From Chloroflexota bacterium (GTDB taxonomy: Bacteria; Chloroflexota; Limnocylindria; QHBO01): a DNA stretch of 15,132 nt. Position 1 is the stretch's first letter, and every line of letters starts with the position of its first letter. Below, one piece after another: positions 11,045 to 15,132 of the stretch. The position numbers and the translations under genes were made by a program. The stretch spans positions 1-15,132 of the forward strand of contig JAOUHE010000029.1 in NCBI GenBank assembly GCA_029865285.1, given 5' to 3'. The notes beneath the pieces are model-generated. The model saw only the letters and a program-made list of their open reading frames with translations. It ran no database searches and was not told the origin of the DNA.

Positions 11045-11064
11045 GGTCCGTGGAGGGACGGACC
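11045..11064 (+). terminator. Second stem-loop after ABC operon
   Basis: Arms GGTCCG (11045-11050) and CGGACC (11059-11064) are perfect, with an 8-nt loop, starting 6 nt after the first hairpin. The sequence that follows is not T-rich. The tandem hairpins separate the ABC operon from the next, probably independently regulated, gene. Confidence 0.35.
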
Positions 11065-11124
11065 TCGCCTCTCAGGCTACCGACCAGGGGTCGTATGGGG
11101 TGCGTGCCGGAAGGCCCGAAATAC

Positions 11125-11138
11125 GGGACGCCTGTCAC
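11125..11138. promoter_or_regulatory. Distal DosR-box-like site upstream of membrane protein
   Basis: GGGACGCCTGTCAC keeps 9 of the 10 conserved arm bases of the DosR box core (GGGAC-N4-GTCCC). Its flank AATAC is identical to that of the site at 14445-14458. Its centre is 21 bp, two helical turns, from the centre of the next site. Known DosR boxes often occur in pairs. Regulation by the response regulator in this window is inferred. Confidence 0.4.
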
Positions 11139-11145
11139 ACGCCGG

Positions 11146-11159
11146 GGGCCAATCGGCCC
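11146..11159. promoter_or_regulatory. Proximal DosR-box-like palindrome upstream of membrane protein
   Basis: GGGCCAATCGGCCC has perfect 5-bp arms around 4 nt and matches the site at 14445-14458 at 12 of 14 positions. Its centre lies 42.5 bp before the ATG at 11195, the place expected for an activator touching the -35 region if the mRNA starts at that ATG. Confidence 0.45.
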
Positions 11160-11194
11160 GTCGCGGTGCAGCCCGCTTCTGGTTTGATGCGTGC

Positions 11195-12487
11195 ATGGGC
11201 ACCGACCCCCGTCTGCCACCGCCACCCGTCTCCGGGCTCATCTCCCTCGGAGGTGCGCCCGGCCCGCAGCGAGTTGACCGCATGCCCGAACGTCGGGTTG
11301 TCCTGATCGGCATCGTCGGCGCCGCCGGATTCGTGGCTGCCGCGGTCATCGTCTCCCTGACCGGGCCTGCCGGGAGTGGCACCTGGCTGCCCCTGCATCT
11401 GGCCCTGGCGGGTGGTGCCGGGCTTGCCATTGCGGCGCTCGTGCCGCACTTCACCATTTCGCTGGCGGGTGCCCGCCCCGCCCCGGGCCGCTTCCGCCTC
11501 GTCGGGCTGGCGCTGATCGCGGGCGGCGCCGCCACGATTGCCGTCGCGTTTCCGCGCGGCCTGACCCAGGCCGGGCTCGTGGGCGCATCGGCGTACCTGG
11601 CCGGAATCGTGACGAGTGCCGCCACAGCCTTCATTCCCGCGCGGGCCGGCCTTGGCCGCCGGTTCGGGGTCGTCGAGGTGGCCTATGGGCTTGCCCTGGC
11701 AAACGCAGCCTTTGCCGTCGGCCTGGCCATCTTGCGGCTCGGCTATGTGGAGTCCCTCGGTGGCGCCTGGCTCGGCCTCAAGCCGGCGCACGCCTGGCTG
11801 AACCTCGTCGGCTTCGTGTCGCTCGTGGTGGCGGCGACGCTCATCCACCTCTATCCGACGGTCGTCGGCTCGCGGATCCGGTCGCGCCCGGCCCTCGTCG
11901 TGCTGGTCGCCGGCGTCGGATTGGGCGCGCCGATCACCGCTCTCGGCCACACCGTGGCATGGGCGCCGCTCGCGCAGGTTGGCGCCCTCTCCGTGGTGGC
12001 CGGTGCCGCGGCGCTCGCGTTGGTGGCCGTCGGATCGTGGTCAGGGCGCGGCACCTGGACGACCGATCCCGCCTGGCATCGGCTGACGATCGGGCACCTG
12101 TCGGCAGCGGTTGGCTGGTTCGTGATCGGGACCGCCATCCTGTGCGCGGACCTCCTGACGTACGGGGTGCGGCCCGCCGGCTGGTCGCTCCAGCACACGA
12201 TCGGGCCGCTCATCATCGGCTGGGTCATGCAGGCGCTGGTGGGTGCGTGGAGCCACCTGGTCCCGTCGGTTGGACCGGGCGACGCGGCTCGCCACGCGCT
12301 CCAGCGTCGGGAGCTCGCCCGCGGTGCCACCGTCCGGCTCGTGGCGTGGAACATCGGCGCCGCGCTGGTGACGATCGGCTCGTTCGCCTCTGGGTGGATG
12401 GGCTTTGCCGGCGCGGCCACGGCAGGAGCGACCATGCTGGCCTCGATCGCCCTGCTGGGGCGATCCTGCGCGGTCCGGGGAGAGTAG
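11195..12487 (+). CDS. Polytopic membrane protein, likely partner of the copper oxidase
   Basis: A 430-residue protein with about 12 hydrophobic segments and no soluble domain. From memory it resembles the membrane part fused to multicopper oxidases in actinobacteria: LHLALAG (67-73), AHAWLNLVGFVSLVVAATLIHLYPT (198-222, described by its key H199, N203, H218) and QALVGAWSHLVPSVGPG (346-362). Recurrent helix-end histidines H68, H85, H199, H218, H252, H334 and H354 could bind haem or copper, as in NnrS and haem-copper oxidase relatives. The frame is open from GTG 11021, but that lies in the terminator hairpin. ATG 11195 is chosen because the DosR-like sites sit at suitable distances; ATG 11282 (MPERRVVLIG) would trim a proline-rich lead and is possible. 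It converges with the response regulator gene, 4 nt apart. Function not established. Confidence 0.75.
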   Translation: MGTDPRLPPPPVSGLISLGGAPGPQRVDRMPERRVVLIGIVGAAGFVAAAVIVSLTGPAGSGTWLPLHLALAGGAGLAIAALVPHFTISLAGARPAPGRFRLVGLALIAGGAATIAVAFPRGLTQAGLVGASAYLAGIVTSAATAFIPARAGLGRRFGVVEVAYGLALANAAFAVGLAILRLGYVESLGGAWLGLKPAHAWLNLVGFVSLVVAATLIHLYPTVVGSRIRSRPALVVLVAGVGLGAPITALGHTVAWAPLAQVGALSVVAGAAALALVAVGSWSGRGTWTTDPAWHRLTIGHLSAAVGWFVIGTAILCADLLTYGVRPAGWSLQHTIGPLIIGWVMQALVGAWSHLVPSVGPGDAARHALQRRELARGATVRLVAWNIGAALVTIGSFASGWMGFAGAATAGATMLASIALLGRSCAVRGE

Positions 12488-12491
12488 AAGG

Positions 12492-13169
12492 CTAGGAGCC
12501 GCCCTCGCCGAGCCGGTGCTTGGCCACGAACGCGGCGGCCTGGGCGCGGCGCTGGAGGCTCAACTTGGAGAGGATGCTGCTGACGTAGTTCTTCACCGTC
12601 TTGTCGGAGAGGAAGACCTCGGTAGCGATCTCCTTGTTCGTCTTCCCCTCGGCCACCAGCATGAGGATCTTGCGCTCCTGGGCGGTGAGATCGGCCAGCT
12701 CGTCGTGCTCCTGGCCGTTGGCGACACGTCGCACCCGTTCGAGGACTCGCTCGGTCACCGCCGGGTCGAGCAGCGAATCGCCGCGGCCGACCGCCTCGAG
12801 GGCACTGACCAGGTCGCGCCCCCGCACCTGCTTGAGGAGGTACCCGCTGGCACCCGCCAGGATCGCCGAGAGGACCGCCTCCTCGTCCGGGTACGAGGTC
12901 AGCATCACGACCCGTATCTTGGGGAATTCAGCGCGAATCTCGCGGCAGGCCTCGATCCCGGACCCGTCCGGGAGGCGGATGTCCATGATCACGAGGTCCG
13001 GCTCAAAGCGGCGTGCGGCGAGCAGCGCCTCTGCGACGGTGCCAGCCTCGGCGACGACCTGGAACTCGGGGCGCCGCGAGAGGAGCGCCACGAGCCCTTC
13101 TCGCACGACCTCGTGGTCATCGACGACGAGCAGACGCAGCGGGTGCGGCGCGGTTGTGTCCCCGGTCAT
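12492..13169 (-). CDS. NarL/LuxR-family response regulator, DosR (DevR)-like
   Basis: A 225-residue two-component regulator. The receiver domain has acidic D17-D18, phospho-acceptor D63 in IMDIRLPDG, T91-S92 and K113. A linker leads to a LuxR-type helix-turn-helix (about 160-220). The recognition helix SDKTVKNYVSSIL keeps K190, K193 and N194, matching DosR K179, K182 and N183 that contact DNA; the following LSLQRRAQAAAF also parallels DosR. It is therefore predicted to bind GGGAC-type boxes. It follows the kinase gene. ATG 13169 has GGAGGGA about 10 nt upstream and gives a normal N-terminus. A GTG at 13232 overlaps the kinase stop as GTGA and is a real alternative that adds 21 residues. Confidence 0.9.
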   Translation of the reverse strand: MTGDTTAPHPLRLLVVDDHEVVREGLVALLSRRPEFQVVAEAGTVAEALLAARRFEPDLVIMDIRLPDGSGIEACREIRAEFPKIRVVMLTSYPDEEAVLSAILAGASGYLLKQVRGRDLVSALEAVGRGDSLLDPAVTERVLERVRRVANGQEHDELADLTAQERKILMLVAEGKTNKEIATEVFLSDKTVKNYVSSILSKLSLQRRAQAAAFVAKHRLGEGGS

Positions 13170-13228
13170 GCCCCGACGGTCCCTCCACGTGTCTTCTGTG
13201 TGCGCGGTCGCCGCGGTCCGCGTGCTGC

Positions 13229-14395
13229 TCACTTCGATGGTGGCAGCGACAGGATGATACGGGTACCGCGGCCGGGTCCGCTCTCGATCTCCAGCCGACC
13301 GCCGATCCGCGCTGCCCGCGCGCGCATGTTGGCCAGCCCGTTGTGGGTCGCGTCCAGGGGTGTCGCAGGGTCGAATCCCCGTCCGTCGTCTGCCACCACG
13401 AGGCGCGGCCCGTCAGCCGTCTCCTCGATAACGACCCGCGCGAGGTTGGCCGCCGCATGACGCGCAGCATTGCTGAGCGCCTCGCGTGCCACGTTAGACA
13501 CTTCGGCCGCGATGTCCGACGGCAGGTCGATCGGGACGTCTGCGTCGACCACGATCTCGAGCGACGATTGCAGCCGCAGCTCCTCGGCCAGCGTCTCAAG
13601 GGTGGACACGATGTCACCCGCCTCCTGCAGGCCCGGGCGCAGCCCGTAGATGAAGGTGCGAATCTCGCTGATGGCGGCGTGCAGTGCGTCGATGGCGCGA
13701 TCGACCCGCTCGGCGGCGCCAGCCGGGTCGGTGACGATCGTCTGGGGAAGATCGTCGAGCCCCAGGGCGACCGCGTAGATGCGCTGGATGATGCCGTCGT
13801 GCAGGTCACGTCCGATCCGCTCGCGCTCCTCCACGACGGCGAGCGCCTGAACCTGTTGGCTGAGGCGGGCATTCTCGATGGCGAGGCCAGCATGTAGCGC
13901 GAATCGCTCCACGAGCAGCTCGTCATCCTCCGAGAACTCGGTCGCGCCGCGCTTGTTGGTCAGGTACAGGTCGCCCACCGCGTTGCCCTTGACCTTGACC
14001 GGAACGCCCAAGAACGAGTGCATCGGCGGATGGTTGGGCGGAAACCCCGAGCGGCGGGGGTCGGTGCCGATGTCAGGGAGGCGCAGCGTCTGCCCGTCTC
14101 GAATGATGAGGCCCAGCAGGCCGAGGCCACGCGGGAACGCGCCGATCCGGTCGCGAGCCGCCTGGCTCATGCCGCTGGTCAGGAATCGCTCGATCACCCC
14201 ATCCGCATCGACGATGCCGAGCGCCGCGTACTCCGCGTCGGCCAGGTCGCGGACGCGGTCCACGATGAGTTGCAGCACGCGGTCGAGGGTCAGGACACCG
14301 GAGATGCCGCGGATGGCTTCGTCAAGCGCAGCGAGGCGCTCCTCCGCCCGTCGTGCGCGTTCCTCCCAGGTAAGCGGGTCGGCTGCCCTGATCAT
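13229..14395 (-). CDS. GAF-domain sensor histidine kinase, DosS/DosT-like (putative haem sensor)
   Basis: A 388-residue cytosolic kinase: short helix (8-28), one GAF domain (about 30-178), HisKA_3 dimerisation helix with phospho-His H199 in GRDLHDGIIQR, and an HATPase domain with N309 in EALSNA and D337 in DDGRGF. The GAF domain carries FPPNHPPM and DLYLTNK. In M. tuberculosis DosS the equivalent motifs hold haem ligand H149 and distal Y171; here H122 and Y144 have the same 22-residue spacing. G60 falls at the position of DosS E87 (62 residues before the His) and matches DosT G85. Haem binding is therefore predicted, with O2, NO or CO as possible ligands. It has only one GAF domain where DosS has two. 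ATG 14395 is chosen because TAGGCT lies 7 nt upstream; the frame stays open to 14497. Confidence 0.92.
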   Translation of the reverse strand: MIRAADPLTWEERARRAEERLAALDEAIRGISGVLTLDRVLQLIVDRVRDLADAEYAALGIVDADGVIERFLTSGMSQAARDRIGAFPRGLGLLGLIIRDGQTLRLPDIGTDPRRSGFPPNHPPMHSFLGVPVKVKGNAVGDLYLTNKRGATEFSEDDELLVERFALHAGLAIENARLSQQVQALAVVEERERIGRDLHDGIIQRIYAVALGLDDLPQTIVTDPAGAAERVDRAIDALHAAISEIRTFIYGLRPGLQEAGDIVSTLETLAEELRLQSSLEIVVDADVPIDLPSDIAAEVSNVAREALSNAARHAAANLARVVIEETADGPRLVVADDGRGFDPATPLDATHNGLANMRARAARIGGRLEIESGPGRGTRIILSLPPSK

Positions 14396-14402
14396 CGGCC
14401 CT

Positions 14403-14408
14403 AGCCTA
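14403..14408 (-). promoter_or_regulatory. -10 element (TAGGCT) of the kinase gene
   Basis: On the minus strand TAGGCT (14408-14403) fits TAnnnT and ends exactly 7 nt before the ATG at 14395, consistent with a leaderless mRNA. The palindrome at 14445-14458 is centred about 56 bp upstream of that start. Confidence 0.45.
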
Positions 14409-14444
14409 GCGGAGCGGCCGCCAGCCGATGGCAATGTTGAATAC

Positions 14445-14458
14445 GGGCCGTTCGGCCC
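14445..14458. promoter_or_regulatory. DosR-box-like palindrome between kinase and copper oxidase
   Basis: GGGCCGTTCGGCCC is a perfect 6+2+6 palindrome with the same 14-bp layout as the DosR core (GGGACTWWAGTCCC) and the flank AATAC also found at 11120-11124. It sits in the shared divergent region, so one site could serve both the kinase operon and the oxidase. Confidence 0.5.
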
Positions 14459-14472
14459 CTCGACAGCCCGAG

Positions 14473-14498
14473 GCATTTCTGGCGTAATGCGCGGCATT
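14473..14498. repeat. Triple GCATT/AATGC/GCATT motif in oxidase promoter region
   Basis: GCATT (14473-14477), AATGC (14486-14490) and GCATT (14494-14498) alternate in orientation. The last two make a 5-bp inverted repeat around GCG. It lies 39-64 nt before the oxidase start, where an operator or -10 region would be. No regulator is assigned. Confidence 0.3.
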
Positions 14499-14536
14499 GG
14501 ACTCCGCAGCCCGCCGAGCCGGGCAGGAAAGGGAAT

Positions 14537-15132
14537 ATGGGAAGGATCTTCATCTACGGGTCCGCCGTGGTCAGCGTGTTGCTGCTGACCCTCATCTACG
14601 CCGTCGTCTCCGGCAACCCCAATGCCACGGCCAGCGCCTCGCCGACGCCGCAGGCATCAACGTCCGCCGCGCCGTCAGCCAGTGGCGACAGCCATGGCGG
14701 GCCCGCACCCTCGACCGGGGTCGAGAAGGATCCCAACGCGCCGCCCTACGAGCTGCGCGATGCGACGGCGCCCGCGCTGCTGAGCGGGACCGTGCACGAC
14801 ATCGACCTGATCATCGAAGAGAAGGAGATGACCGTCGCCGATGGCTTCGTTCAGAAGGTCTGGACATTTGCCAGCACGCCGGGCACCGGCAGCGTCCCGG
14901 GTCCGGTGATTCGGGTCAAGGTCGGGGACACCATCCGGATTCATCTCAAGAACCCGGCCGACAGCCTGCTGCCGCACTCGGTCGACTTCCATTCGTCGCA
15001 GGTCGCCTGGAACGACGAGATGACCAGCATCAACCCCGGCGAGGAGAAGCTGTACGAGTGGACCGCCGACTACGCCGGCGTGTGGATGTACCACTGCGGC
15101 ACGTCGCCGGCGCTGCACCACATCGCCAACGG
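14537..15132 (+). CDS. NirK-like two-domain multicopper oxidase, 3' end cut by window edge
   Basis: Extracytoplasmic copper enzyme; 198 complete codons are present and the C-terminal cupredoxin domain is missing. Residues 5-25 are a hydrophobic signal anchor. A Ser/Ala/Pro/Thr-rich linker (27-60) tethers the first cupredoxin domain (about 80 onward, PGPVIRVKVGD at 121-131). LPHSVDFH supplies type-1 ligand H147, the NirK-type catalytic Asp D150 and type-2 ligand H152. YHCG supplies H186 and C187, and H195 is the likely second type-1 His (ALHHIANG). This fits copper nitrite reductase or a related two-domain oxidase. The HCGTSPALHH loop is one residue shorter than HCAPPGMVPWH of classical NirK, so nitrite reductase activity is uncertain. 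Start ATG 14537 follows AGGAAAGGG. It is divergent from the kinase operon. Confidence 0.85.
   Translation, partial: MGRIFIYGSAVVSVLLLTLIYAVVSGNPNATASASPTPQASTSAAPSASGDSHGGPAPSTGVEKDPNAPPYELRDATAPALLSGTVHDIDLIIEEKEMTVADGFVQKVWTFASTPGTGSVPGPVIRVKVGDTIRIHLKNPADSLLPHSVDFHSSQVAWNDEMTSINPGEEKLYEWTADYAGVWMYHCGTSPALHHIAN

Noticed and set aside
11021..11194. Upstream extension of the membrane protein from GTG 11021
   Set aside because: It would begin within the loop of the first stem-loop and run through both DosR-like sites. The extra peptide has no family resemblance.
12405..13460. 351-codon plus-strand frame across the response regulator
   Set aside because: It overlaps three better-supported genes and its translation is low-complexity with no family motifs.
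14471..14491. NsrR operator suggested by GGCATTT...AATGC
   Set aside because: The half-sites are 8 nt apart, whereas in the NsrR consensus GCATT and AATGC are only 3 nt apart, and the AT-rich flanks are missing.
14396..14497. N-terminal extension of the kinase to 14497
   Set aside because: It would cover the -10 element and the palindrome in the divergent promoter. ATG 14395 has the 7-nt spacing seen at other genes.

Overview
This is a GC-rich, densely packed window with short intergenic gaps. Several genes have a TAnnnT -10 element 7-8 nt before the start codon, which suggests leaderless mRNAs. The protein families (Corynebacterium-type GlgA, DosR/DosS-like two-component pair, NirK-like two-domain copper oxidase with a separate membrane partner, CopA plus YHS protein) fit a Chloroflexota (Limnocylindria-like) or deep actinobacterial bacterium. 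The taxonomy is inferred from gene content only.

Layout. (1) 1-3437, minus strand: an ABC exporter operon of two ATPase/permease pairs with chained overlaps; the last permease runs off the left edge. (2) 3559-5247, plus: a PAS-GAF-like-EAL protein, probably a c-di-GMP phosphodiesterase, divergent from the ABC operon. (3) 5263-7767, minus: a copper-export operon, copA followed by a small YHS-domain protein, with a CsoR-like palindrome over the copA promoter. (4) 7848-9050, plus: a Corynebacterium-type glycogen/maltose-1-phosphate synthase, divergent from copA. (5) 9087-10955, plus: a further ABC-2 ATPase/permease pair, followed by two stem-loops. (6) 11195-15132: a polytopic membrane protein (plus), a convergent histidine kinase/response regulator pair (minus), and a divergent NirK-like multicopper oxidase (plus, cut by the right edge).

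Region 6 is the most interesting part. The kinase's GAF domain has the haem-pocket residues of Mycobacterium tuberculosis DosS/DosT in exactly the same register: proximal His122, distal Tyr144, and a DosT-like Gly60 at the gate. The response regulator keeps the DosR DNA-contact residues (K190, K193, N194). Sites with DosR-box geometry (14-bp GGGnC-N4-GnCCC) lie upstream of both the membrane protein and the kinase/oxidase divergent pair, and two of them share the flank AATACGGG. The model I infer is a haem-based gas or redox sensor that controls a split copper oxidase/nitrite-reductase-like system, with copper handling encoded nearby. No coding gap exceeds 300 bases, and I saw no tRNA, rRNA, CRISPR or insertion sequence.
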